Source: Ulva prolifera
Taxonomy: Eukaryota > Chlorophyta > Ulvophyceae > Ulvales > Ulvaceae
Direction: 5' to 3'
Assembly: GCA_023078555.1 (NCBI GenBank)
Contig: CM041200.1
Span: 6,983,361 to 7,047,360 of the forward strand
Length of the DNA: 64,000 nucleotides
Below the pieces are notes generated by a model, which saw only the letters and a program-made list of their open reading frames with translations, made no database searches and was not told the origin of the DNA. Positions 9,816 through 18,390 of the stretch are shown here, one piece after another; positions within the stretch are counted from its first letter, which is position 1, and every line of letters begins with the position of its first letter. The position numbers and the translations under genes were made by a program.

Positions 9816-11036
9816 TGTTGTGAAAGTGCCTCGTAGCGCACAAGGCAGGTGCACATGCGGATGCACGCACGGGGTGACACGTGGCAGTCACGAGACCGCG
9901 AATGAGAAGACACATTCCAGCTCTCTGTATAGGTCGAACAAGGTCATGGTTCAAGTATCTGACTCAGATACTGACCATGCAGGTGTGATCCCAGATCTCA
10001 GGCGTCATGTGCTAAGTACTCCGCACACATACTTAACATTTCGCCCAACTAAACTTACGGTATGACGCTTCCACTCGCGCTTGCATTCGAACAGTTATCG
10101 ATGAGTAACCACGATCACATGGGCCCATCAGAACGTAAGCACCACATGACGCCTGTGATCGCTCTAACATGACCTCTCGTGTGCACAACTTCCCATAGGA
10201 CATTCCAAACACTCGACGCGCTCCGAGAGAACTTCCACATGTGCCTCATGAGCTTGCACACGCTCGCTCCCGTGAAGGGGAGACAGAGTTGCATTAGTAC
10301 GTTTCGTGATAAAGTACGTTAAGCAAAAATACGCGTATGGTACGTTGGCTCCGATCTTGAGGGGTTGAAAAGTACGCTGTATAGGCTACATCACTGGCTT
10401 GGCGCCTCAAGCTTGGCCGGCGCCAAGCCGGTGATGGCCAGACTTGGTAGTGCAACGGTCACTGTCATCTATGCTCAGGCACACTATTGCAGAGAACAGT
10501 ACAATATACTCACAGTCAATTAGTTTATCAGGTTACTCAGGTTCATCACGCAATGCAAGGGATGTTAAAAACCTTCTTTGGCCTTGTGGCTAGAGGTGCA
10601 CCACAGTGCAGAGCTCAAGGCTCGAGCTCTCTCAAAACGCGCAAGTCCGAAACGTACGCGCGTACTATACGCTGATGAAGTACGTTGGAATAAAATACGC
10701 GTATTAAACGTACCGAAATCGAAAGATACGCGTATTAATGCAACTCTGAGGGGGGAGGTGTTGTGAAAGTGCCTCGTAGCGCACAAGGCATGTGCACATG
10801 CGGATGCACGCACGGGGTGACACGTGGCAGTCACCAGCCCGCGAATCAGAAGACACATTCCAGCTCTCTGTATAGGTCGAACAAGGTCATGGTTCAAGTA
10901 TCTGACTCAGATACTGACCATGCAGGTGTGATCCCAGATCTCAGGCGTCATGTACTAAGTACTCTGCACACATACTTAACATTTCGCCCAACTAAACTTA
11001 CGGTATGACGCTTCCACTCGCGCTTGCATTCGAACA
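9816..11036 (+). mobile_element. Short non-autonomous LTR retrotransposon (TRIM-like), 278-bp LTRs
   Basis: Two direct repeats of 278 bp, 9816-10093 and 10759-11036, both begin TGTTGTGAAAG and end GAACA. They differ at only a handful of positions. The second is preceded by a purine tract (GAGGGGGGAGG, about 10748-10758), as expected for a plus-strand element. The 665-bp interior has no long coding frame. It has an 18-bp hairpin (10389-10406 with 10419-10436) and several palindromes of the form TACGCGTA. The first bases inside the left LTR (TTATCGATGAG) resemble a damaged version of the copia primer site. No target-site duplication is seen (CCCAA before, GGTGC after), so it may have recombined or lost a flank. 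Confidence 0.75.
10389..10436. repeat. Hairpin inside the non-autonomous LTR element
   Basis: Arms 10389-10406 and 10419-10436 pair over 18 bp with one wobble-type mismatch, around a 12-base loop. The GC-rich core is GGCTTGGCGCC. It could fold in the transcript as a packaging or dimerisation structure; that role is inference. Confidence 0.7.
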
Positions 11037-11076
11037 GGTGCACCGCGGGTAGCGCCGTCCGGAGTGCTCAGCTCAC

Positions 11077-11271
11077 GTTACAGATCTTAGTGTGCACATC
11101 CATGTATGCACACGGAACTGTCAAGATTACGACGGGAGACCCTCGTAGGATCTCCCTCACCACTACGGGACAATCCCGCTGGCGGCTTACCCCTACACTA
11201 GATCCGCAGATCGTTCGTGCATGGGTGCACCTGTCACCACACTGCTGCCCTCAGGCTCATGCATTGTGACA
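11077..11271. repeat. Partial second copy of the copia-type LTR
   Basis: Matches 8726-8920 at roughly 80% by eye, in the same orientation and ending at the same TTGTGACA terminus. Its other end is missing, so it is an LTR fragment. It lies 40 bp past the non-autonomous LTR element and 50 bp before the Ty3 insertion. Confidence 0.7.
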
Positions 11272-11327
11272 CAAGCCTTCGTTTCTGGTATTCCCAAGGC
11301 GCAAGCATACACCCAAACGGGTCAAAC

Positions 11328-11505
11328 TGAAAGAGAAGGCAAGACCAGGTCGTTACAGGTTTGCACAGTCCGCAGAATGTAACCTAGACCAGGATTAAAT
11401 AGTCCTGACAATGTCTGTAACTTATTCACTAACAGTGGCACCCAGTATGCAGTAAGCACCACCAGACACTCTCAATAAGTCGGACTGACATGTCCTTCCA
11501 GCACA
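11328..11505 (-). repeat. 3' LTR of the Ty3 element
   Basis: 178 bp, identical to 17872-18049 and bounded by TG/CA. The target duplication CAAAC (11323-11327) lies outside and the polypurine tract inside (11506-11513). Confidence 0.93.
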
Positions 11506-11764
11506 CTCCTCCCGGCAAGTCCAGACTCTCACATTGAGATGGTCATATCAAAATCTTCTGTCCTAGAGGTTATCAAATAAAACAAAACAGGAATCCTCAG
11601 CTTAACAGTTGGCATCAGCCCGAAGCTGGCATCAGCTCGTGGCTGGACACATCAGTCAATGCAGTAGAATCCAAGTCAGCTCAAGACGAACTGATGGATA
11701 GGCCCATAAACAATCCCAAATTATCTTCATCGTCTTATTCCCAAAACAGGATGAACCCAGAGCT

Positions 11765-13282
11765 TCAGCTCAGCCCGCGAGGACCGAAGCGTTCTTCTAA
11801 TGAGTTAGCCAACTCAACGTTGATTTCGTCATCAGAGTCCACATCTTCAGCATCAATACGATCCTCAGGAGGATACGCCGAAACTGGGGCGCAAGGACGG
11901 ATGAGTGAACGAGGGAAGCGGTATTCGAACTTCTTGATAAGTCCGCGCTCCTCGTCTTCAGTCATACGACTCAGTGGCAGCCACTCAGTGGTGCCGTCGA
12001 TCCGAACGACCAGATACTGGGCAGGGATGTCCAGCGGCTCAGCTCCGCGAGGTGCAGGGCCGAACCTCTTGCGATCCAGTACCTGTACAACACGGTTGAG
12101 ACAGGGATGTGCCACAACCTCTGGATAATCCAGATCAAGCTGTCTACCAGCAGCATGCAGCCAGGGACGGATGTCATGCACGCTGAAGACATCATGAGTC
12201 GTGTTGTACGCATCAGGCAGCTTCAGCCTAATAGCACCGGCAGCAACAATCTCGGTCACTTCAAAAGGACCAATGTACCGAGCCATCAGCTTGGGAGCCT
12301 GAGTAGAAGCACAACGAATAGGCAGAACACGGGTGGAAACCTTGACCAGATTCCCAACACAATATTCATGCGCATTTGCAGCAGGCTTATAGGCACGAAT
12401 CATGGCAGCCCTAGCGGCTTCCAAGCTTATGCCAGCCTTCAGCAAGTCAGCTTGCCTCTGCACCAGCCATTCCTCAATCTCAGGATACTCAGAACCCGGG
12501 ACACTCAACAATGGGGCACGGAGGTCACGTGGAGTCCAACCAAACAGCAGTCGATGTGGCGTGAAGCCTGTGGCTGTATGGATGGTGTTGTGGTAAGCAT
12601 ACAGCAGTGAAGGCAAAATGTCCTCCCAATTGGAGTGATATTTGTTGACAAATGCTCTCATCATGCTGAGCAGAGTGCGATGGAAATTCTCTGTTTGTCC
12701 ATCGGTTTGTGGGTGATACGCAGTGCTGTTAATCACACGCATTCCCAAGGCACGTTTGAGATCACGCATGCGAGATGCAGTTAATCGTGAATCTCTGTCA
12801 CCTATGATTGATTCGGGTAGCCCAACCCAGGAGAAGACGCGCTCATAAAGCACGTCGCATAACTGTTGTGTGTTCATTGTCTTCGTGCACGGAACAACGA
12901 TAGCCCATTTGGAGAAACGATCAATGATATTCAGCAAGCAATTGTGATTCTTGCTACTCATCGGAAAACCGCTCAACCAGTCGAGAGTGATGTGCGAAAA
13001 GGGACGATCGGGAACCGGCAACGGATGCAACGGAGGCTTAGGTTGCAGCGTGATCTTGGCACGCTGACAAGTGGGACACCTACGAACGTAAGACTGTACA
13101 TCTTCAGTCATGTTCGGCCAGTAGTAGTGTTGAGACAGAGCGTCATAGCTCTTGTGCCAACCAAGATGACCAGCGACAGGCAAGTCGTGGTACGCAGAGA
13201 TCAATCGCGTCCGTAAGTTCTTGTAGGCAGGCACATATACACGATGCTTGCCTTTCGCGACGTAATACAGCAGGCCATGCAA
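11765..13282 (-). CDS. Ty3 integrase with chromodomain-like C-terminus
   Basis: In frame with the upstream pol frame and separated from it by a single TAA at 13289-13291. The zinc-binding HHCC region (H...H...CPTCQRAK) lies at about residues 32-75. The D,D-35-E core follows: LDWLSGFP, IGDRDSR and QTDGQTENFHRT. Next is a GPF-type segment (ARYIGPFEVTEIV), then a chromodomain-like stretch near residues 385-430 (RVVQVLDRKRFG ... QYLVVRIDGTTEWLPLSRM). An acidic tail closes it. Established knowledge: such tails tether chromovirus integration to modified histones. The apparent start is a TTG inside the polyprotein, not a true initiator. Confidence 0.9.
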   Translation of the reverse strand: MHGLLYYVAKGKHRVYVPAYKNLRTRLISAYHDLPVAGHLGWHKSYDALSQHYYWPNMTEDVQSYVRRCPTCQRAKITLQPKPPLHPLPVPDRPFSHITLDWLSGFPMSSKNHNCLLNIIDRFSKWAIVVPCTKTMNTQQLCDVLYERVFSWVGLPESIIGDRDSRLTASRMRDLKRALGMRVINSTAYHPQTDGQTENFHRTLLSMMRAFVNKYHSNWEDILPSLLYAYHNTIHTATGFTPHRLLFGWTPRDLRAPLLSVPGSEYPEIEEWLVQRQADLLKAGISLEAARAAMIRAYKPAANAHEYCVGNLVKVSTRVLPIRCASTQAPKLMARYIGPFEVTEIVAAGAIRLKLPDAYNTTHDVFSVHDIRPWLHAAGRQLDLDYPEVVAHPCLNRVVQVLDRKRFGPAPRGAEPLDIPAQYLVVRIDGTTEWLPLSRMTEDEERGLIKKFEYRFPRSLIRPCAPVSAYPPEDRIDAEDVDSDDEINVELANSLEERFGPRGLS

Positions 13283-13288
13283 CAGACG

Positions 13289-15619
13289 TTATGGAGATTT
13301 CGCACTGCCTTTAGCTGTGCGAGCCTTTCCCATCAGTCGCTTCGCTTCCACAGTGGCTCTGCATCCATCTTTAATCTCTGTCAATGTATCATTGATGTCT
13401 GCAAGTGCGGAGACCATCATCAGACGCAAGTCAGGGCGACGGGATAACCCGTCAGCGAACGTGTTTTCCTTGCCAGGCACATAGTCAACCGACAGATTGA
13501 ACTCAGACAAATACTGTTGCCATCTTACCTGTCTTGGCGATAGATTGCATTGTGTCAAGAAATGCTGCAGAGGACGATGGTCCGTCTTGCAGTGCACCTG
13601 AAACTCGGAGCCATAAAGCAGATGGCGCCAGACACGTAATGCAAGCACTATTGCAAGCAACTCACGTTCGTGAACTGGATACTTGCGTTCGCATTTATTA
13701 AGTTTGTGCGAGAAAAAGGACACAGGGCGTCGGCGATTGTTGACGTCGCATTGCTCAAGCGATGCACCCACTCCATAATCAGATGCGTCACTAACTATCA
13801 CAAAAGGCTTTGCAGGATCAGCATGCATTAAGATAGGAGCAGTTGTGATCGCACGCTTCAATGAGTTGAATGCTGCTGCTTCGACGTCTTCTCGCCACCG
13901 CCAGACGACGCCCTTGCCAAGCAGGGCTGTCAATGGCGCTGTCATTCCCGCGTAATCTCGAATGTACTGACGCCAGAATCCAAAGGTTCCCAGCGCAGAT
14001 CGAACTTCCTGCACAGATGTGGGCGCGGGCCAATCAGACAAAGCACTTGCCTTTTGAGGCTGAATGGACATTCCCTGTGCAGAGACAATATGACCTAAAA
14101 ACTCAATTTGCTGTCGCATCCATTCACATTTAGTTGGCTTGACAAACAGCTTGTGTTCACGCAGGCGCTGCAAAACAGCGCGTATGTGCATGAGGTGTTC
14201 AGATTCGGTCATACTGAAAATGCATATGTCATCCAAGTAAATGGCTATGACACGATTCGATGGGACAATGGTACCATCCGGCAGCGTCAAGTCTGCACGG
14301 AATGTGTTGTCCATGAGGTATTGGAATGTCGAAGGTGCACCGCATAAACCCATTGGCATCACTCTGAATTCAAAGTTGCCATACGGAGTTGTGAAACCCG
14401 TCTTAGGTATGTCCGAATCACGCATACGCACTTGGTAGTAACCGTCAAGCAAATCGATCTTGGTGAAGTAACGAGCTCCCGCAATGCGTTCGAGCAAGTC
14501 TGAGATGCGCGGCAAGCGATATGCAATACGATTCAGAGTTTTCGAATTCAGATTCACATATGATATGCACATGCGCCATGAACGTGTGCCCGTAACGGGG
14601 TCAACCTTTTTGGGCACAAAAAGGACCGGTGCGGCCCACGGAGACAGAGACGGAGTGATCCACCCTTTTGCCATGAAATCCGCAATGTAGCGTTTGATTT
14701 CCTCGTCCTCCTCGGCCGTGAAAGGCCTTGGAGATCGCTTGAATGGCTGTACGTTAGGATCAGTCTCAAGGGTGTGTTCAATGGGTCTATTGTGTGCATC
14801 AAGTCTTTCGGGCGGAAGCCCGCCGGGAATTTGAGAGACCAAGACATCCGAATATTCTTGGATGATTGCACTGATACTGGGATGGGTCGAGCCCAAACCC
14901 GAAGACGTATGAGTCGCGGTTGCGTCGACAGAGCTCATGATTGGAGTGACACATGCGATAAACGCGTCATCGAGGTTGTCATGACTGTCACGCTGTATGC
15001 TTTTGGCGAATGCATCTAAAGAGCACAATTCGAATGTTTTAGAGTCGATCGATGGGACCTCACAGTTCTCACGATACGCTGCCACGTGCACGTCACGCGA
15101 ACCATGTCGCGTTGGGAACGTCAAATTCATACACCGCTTGCGCCAATTAAGCATGGGATTGTGCCTGTGGAGGAAGTCCATGCCGAGCACGGCATCGTAC
15201 TTTGGCACGTCAACCACAAGAAATGTGCTTTTGACCCGAAATGCACCAAATTTGATGTGGAGGTCCCGAACAACTCCATGAATGGAGACGCCGGTACCAT
15301 CCGCCATCGATGCACTATAGTGAGACGTTGGTGTGAATTTCATGTGGTTCGTTCGCACGAAATCTAGTGACACAAAAGAGTGCGTGGCACCGCTATCGAG
15401 AAAGAACCGACAATATGAGTGGTCTAATAATCCCTCGAAGACCAAGGATTTCTTCCCGGGAACTTGTGTGAATTGCAACTTAGGCGCATACACGAGTTCA
15501 TTGTCCTCGTGCATATGCTCAAAGTGCGCAAATTCATTCGGATGGTCCGTCTTAGGCGGACGTTTTGAAACAAAAACAATTTTTTCATTAGGCAATGGAG
15601 CCTTTGGTGGCTCGAACAT
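13289..15619 (-). CDS. Ty3 pol: protease, reverse transcriptase, RNase H
   Basis: A 776-codon frame from an ATG at 15619. The aspartic protease motif FLDSGATHSFV lies at about residues 73-83. RT blocks include the catalytic IAIYLDDICIF. RNase H has VIVSDASDYGVGASLEQ and KTDHRPLQHF. It ends at TAA 13289-13291 just before the integrase, where other elements read straight through, so this stop is probably a recent nonsense mutation. Gag lies upstream in the same frame, separated by about 110 nt containing three stops (TAA 15728-15730, TAG 15704-15706, TGA 15644-15646). The element therefore does not use a simple frameshift or single-stop readthrough to make Gag-Pol. Confidence 0.92.
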   Translation of the reverse strand: MFEPPKAPLPNEKIVFVSKRPPKTDHPNEFAHFEHMHEDNELVYAPKLQFTQVPGKKSLVFEGLLDHSYCRFFLDSGATHSFVSLDFVRTNHMKFTPTSHYSASMADGTGVSIHGVVRDLHIKFGAFRVKSTFLVVDVPKYDAVLGMDFLHRHNPMLNWRKRCMNLTFPTRHGSRDVHVAAYRENCEVPSIDSKTFELCSLDAFAKSIQRDSHDNLDDAFIACVTPIMSSVDATATHTSSGLGSTHPSISAIIQEYSDVLVSQIPGGLPPERLDAHNRPIEHTLETDPNVQPFKRSPRPFTAEEDEEIKRYIADFMAKGWITPSLSPWAAPVLFVPKKVDPVTGTRSWRMCISYVNLNSKTLNRIAYRLPRISDLLERIAGARYFTKIDLLDGYYQVRMRDSDIPKTGFTTPYGNFEFRVMPMGLCGAPSTFQYLMDNTFRADLTLPDGTIVPSNRVIAIYLDDICIFSMTESEHLMHIRAVLQRLREHKLFVKPTKCEWMRQQIEFLGHIVSAQGMSIQPQKASALSDWPAPTSVQEVRSALGTFGFWRQYIRDYAGMTAPLTALLGKGVVWRWREDVEAAAFNSLKRAITTAPILMHADPAKPFVIVSDASDYGVGASLEQCDVNNRRRPVSFFSHKLNKCERKYPVHERELLAIVLALRVWRHLLYGSEFQVHCKTDHRPLQHFLTQCNLSPRQVRWQQYLSEFNLSVDYVPGKENTFADGLSRRPDLRLMMVSALADINDTLTEIKDGCRATVEAKRLMGKARTAKGSAKSP

Positions 15620-15727
15620 GTTTTCTGCGCCAGTTGGCGTCGATCAAACAAACTCGTTGCGACTAAGCGCGTGAGTCATGCACCGAAGTGCGTCCAGTGG
15701 CCTCTAAGACCGGTGGACCTTACAGGC

Positions 15728-16675
15728 TTACTCCCTTGGAGCATCACCTCGGGGCTTTTCAACCCATGTGCCCGCAGCTTTACGCGCCGCAATTTTGCGA
15801 CAGTCGGCGGCCACGTGGCCTCGCTTCTTGCAAAACCAGCATGACTTTATGTTGCCGTGCATGGCATTCAAAGCAGGGCGACCTGCGCCTGTGGCATTGC
15901 GCGCTTGACGCGTGGATTGCTCATGCACTTGTGCTAGTCGGTGCAATTGGTTTAAAGAAAGACCGGGACTTTCTATGCGTTTTTCAGAAATGCGCTGCCT
16001 TAAAACAGGTTGTAAGCCTTCTGTGAAACGCATGATGGCTTCAGCATCGGACACATTGTGACCTAAGTGTGACAGCAATGTTTCGATTTTGGTCATGTGC
16101 TGAATGAAGTGTGCAACGGTATCACTGTTGCGTTGACGGGCATTGACCCATTGTGATTGGACAGATACTAAGTCAGCTGCGGCCGACGCAAAATGCTCTT
16201 GGAACGCGGTTCGGAACGCTGCAAAGTCAGCAAATGATGCTTTGTGCTTTGCGAACCACGTGCGTGCGTATGACGATTCAGGGAAACAAACAGTCTGTAT
16301 GCAGACCTTACGACGCGTGAAACCTGAGGCGGCGTCACAAAAATACTCGCTAATGGAGAAAAACTCCTCTAATTCATCAAGAAAGGTCAAAGCAGGAACT
16401 GAGTCCTGGAGCTTACCTCCTTTGAAGGTCGGGGGCTTGATCACTGAATACGGGTTGAAGTTGGCCGACATCGCGGCATTCGGCCGCGGGAGGGGGAGGG
16501 CAGGTTCGTTTGTAGCTGCACTCAAAGACGGGTCACTGTGAACTAATGGGTCGTCCCCCGGACCTGGTACAGTGTGATCCGAGGGCAAAGGCAAACTTCT
16601 ACTGCGCTCGATACTAGTGGGTGTAGCCAAGCGACGTCTCTCTCTAACTCGATCAGCTATGGTCGGAGAGGTCAT
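15728..16675 (-). CDS. Ty3 gag with CCHC zinc knuckle
   Basis: A 315-codon frame from an ATG at 16675. It has a charged N-terminus, then a capsid-like region (about residues 75-230; PPTFKGGKLQDSVPALTFLD, FREAF-type helices, a TVAHFIQHMTKIETLL segment). A single zinc knuckle CWFCKKRGHVAADC lies near residue 283, and a basic tail follows. These are standard Ty3/gypsy Gag traits. A TATA-like sequence (ATTTATATAC on the minus strand, about 16702-16711) lies 30 nt upstream, and a candidate 3' splice site lies 19 nt upstream. Confidence 0.9.
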   Translation of the reverse strand: MTSPTIADRVRERRRLATPTSIERSRSLPLPSDHTVPGPGDDPLVHSDPSLSAATNEPALPLPRPNAAMSANFNPYSVIKPPTFKGGKLQDSVPALTFLDELEEFFSISEYFCDAASGFTRRKVCIQTVCFPESSYARTWFAKHKASFADFAAFRTAFQEHFASAAADLVSVQSQWVNARQRNSDTVAHFIQHMTKIETLLSHLGHNVSDAEAIMRFTEGLQPVLRQRISEKRIESPGLSLNQLHRLAQVHEQSTRQARNATGAGRPALNAMHGNIKSCWFCKKRGHVAADCRKIAARKAAGTWVEKPRGDAPRE

Positions 16676-16693
16676 AGTTATTAAGTGGCTGGG

Positions 16694-17317
16694 CTGCCGG
16701 GTATATAAATGTTTGGTGTAGGACCGTCGTTTGCCAGAAAGGCTGTGGTGAACGCGACCTGTGCGCAGGTCATAGATTTTGCGTCACCATGCATAAGTGC
16801 ATTATGTGAGACACGACGATTCGTCTCACTGTCATTCGTGCGCACGATCAACCCTAGGGGTTTGTGTGTGAATGTAAATTATGATATTATGACTGGGTGG
16901 ATCGACCGCGTCGAACCCTCGATTACGAGAACAGCCCTGCAGAGCTGAACCCTCCTCGAGCCAAAACCTACGAAACAACCACAAACGCTGTTCGGAGATA
17001 ACAGTGCCTAGTGTCGGAAAGACACGGGCCGTTACTCGTGTGGGATGCATGACCAGACCACACAATCTCCGCACACGGCGCGATGCAATAGACTGCACGT
17101 ACGGCGTACTGACCACAAATCTAAAATTCGACGCGTGACTTCGCTGCAACCGAGCGCTACGACACTTAAGCTCAGCAGCCTGCACACCACTGTGCACAAA
17201 CTACTTCGCAACTGAAACATCGCACGCGTGTGGCAACGCGTACAGGCGACTAAACAGACGGGCCAAACCCCCTCTGCTAGCTGCGGCTGGGGACTAGCAG
17301 CCCATTGTGAAACTTAC
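16694..17317 (-). other. Probable leader intron of the Ty3 element
   Basis: On the minus strand AAG|GTAAGTT at 17318/17317 is a perfect 5' splice site, lying across the TAA that ends the extra ORF. ATACCCGGCAG|CC at 16694/16693 is a good acceptor 19 nt before the gag ATG. Splicing would remove 624 nt and place gag close behind the extra ORF or the leader. No transcript evidence is available from sequence alone. Confidence 0.5.
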
Positions 17318-17318
17318 C

Positions 17319-17822
17319 TTAGACCTGGGGGAAACGGATTTGCGGCACCGTGCGGGTGACGTCCAGTGCGGAGATAGCTCCTTCAAGCGCTGCAATTGAC
17401 CTAGCGAGGTCGTCTGACGCCGCGGGCGGCATAGAGACCCGCTCCGGGTCAGTGACCGGAGCGGCTGCCTTAGCCTGTAGCGTCCTCAGAAATGCCAGCG
17501 TAGATCTCAGGCGCACCAACTCTGTGTGCGTCCGGTTGCTGTGAAGGGCGAGACTGCGGATGGTCCGCTTGATGCACGAAAGAAAATCATTGCCACCGGG
17601 TGGGAACCCTGGGAGCGGCAACTGCTGCCCCGACCAATGTACGAAAGCGACGGATTCATAATCGTTCTCTACAAACGAATCATACACTCTACGAAGAAAG
17701 GTCTTCATGAAAGCAGGAGTGTTGTCGCAGAGCCTTCGATTGCCGAGGATGTCGTTGAGATGAATCCGACGGTTCTGTGGGGCAGGCCCACCGGCACCAG
17801 CATTGTTGTCGTTTTCAGCCAT
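17319..17822 (-). CDS. Extra ORF of the Ty3 element between primer site and gag
   Basis: A 167-codon frame begins with an ATG at 17822, about 30 nt after the primer-binding site, and ends with a TAA at 17319-17321. The product starts MAENDNNAGAGGPAPQNRR and has a central segment with LCDNTPAFMKTFLRRVYDSF and VAFVHWSGQQLPLPGFPPGG. The C-terminal half is helical, with heptad-like Leu/Ala spacing. I do not recognise the family. Clean coding, an ATG next to the primer site and a precise donor site at the end suggest an element-encoded accessory protein. A captured host fragment is possible. Confidence 0.6.
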   Translation of the reverse strand: MAENDNNAGAGGPAPQNRRIHLNDILGNRRLCDNTPAFMKTFLRRVYDSFVENDYESVAFVHWSGQQLPLPGFPPGGNDFLSCIKRTIRSLALHSNRTHTELVRLRSTLAFLRTLQAKAAAPVTDPERVSMPPAASDDLARSIAALEGAISALDVTRTVPQIRFPQV

Positions 17823-17849
17823 ACTCTATGAACGTCTAGGAGAGAGTCG

Positions 17850-17871
17850 CGAAACTGCTCACCGATACCAG
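17850..17871 (-). promoter_or_regulatory. Ty3 primer-binding site
   Basis: TGGTATCGGTGAGCAGTTTC, read on the minus strand from 17870, complements a tRNA 3' end of the form GAAACTGCTCACCGATACCA. That matches the ATACCA end and A1:U72-type acceptor typical of plant and algal initiator-Met tRNA. One base separates it from the LTR. Confidence 0.75.
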
Positions 17872-18049
17872 TGAAAGAGAAGGCAAGACCAGGTCGTTAC
17901 AGGTTTGCACAGTCCGCAGAATGTAACCTAGACCAGGATTAAATAGTCCTGACAATGTCTGTAACTTATTCACTAACAGTGGCACCCAGTATGCAGTAAG
18001 CACCACCAGACACTCTCAATAAGTCGGACTGACATGTCCTTCCAGCACA
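17872..18049 (-). repeat. 5' LTR of the Ty3 element
   Basis: 178 bp, identical to 11328-11505. Target duplication CAAAC follows at 18050-18054. Confidence 0.93.
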
Positions 18050-18182
18050 CAAACTACCCACCGTTGTGTGCGCTTGGGTGAACTCCAAACAACACTGTCA
18101 TGAACATTGCATCGAAGTCGGCTGATGTACACAATGGCACCTTCAAAGCTTGATTTGCACATAGGAATCCTATGCGCGCAAG

Positions 18183-18390
18183 CCTTTAACGCATATAAGT
18201 TACACATACCGGGCCATCGCATGGCAAAACAAACACACCAAGCCAAACCGGTGACCGGCTGCCACACCAGCAACCATCAAAACGCACCCCGGCAAACAAT
18301 CCGGACAACGACCAAGCACAACTACATCAAATACTCCATGAACAGAGCTCTCAACCCAGAAAATCATCCACCGCCACAACAAAGCCAGGG
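18183..18390 (-). mobile_element. 5'-truncated LINE tail (copy of the family seen at 1-1140)
   Basis: Read on the minus strand, the block runs from about 18375 (CTGGGTTGAGAGCTCTGTTC) to CGATGGCCCGGTATGTGTAAC near 18192. It shares its left part with about 1058-1140 and its right end with 4040-4090. It contains no coding frame of its own. Its target duplication could not be fixed by eye. Confidence 0.65.

Larger units (their letters stand above)
11328..18049 (-). mobile_element. Ty3/gypsy (chromovirus-type) LTR retrotransposon, near complete
   Basis: The LTRs at 11328-11505 and 17872-18049 are 178 bp and identical as read. On the minus strand they begin TGTGCTGGAAGG and end CTTTCA. The 5-bp target duplication CAAAC lies at 11323-11327 and 18050-18054. 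One base inside the 5' LTR is a primer-binding site TGGTATCGGTGAGC (17870 downward), complementary to an initiator-Met-like tRNA 3' end. A polypurine tract GGGAGGAG directly precedes the 3' LTR. Order on the minus strand: an extra 167-codon ORF, an apparent leader intron, gag, protease, RT, RNase H, integrase, chromodomain-like tail. Identical LTRs mean recent insertion. One nonsense codon in pol (13289-13291) may already disable this copy. Confidence 0.93.

Noticed and set aside
13289-13291. TAA inside Ty3 pol (and stops in copia) as a sign of a variant genetic code with TAA/TAG as Gln
   Set aside because: RPN2 ends in TAG and the CenH3 candidate in TAA at family-appropriate positions, and the copia element also has TGA; simple decay explains the internal stops.
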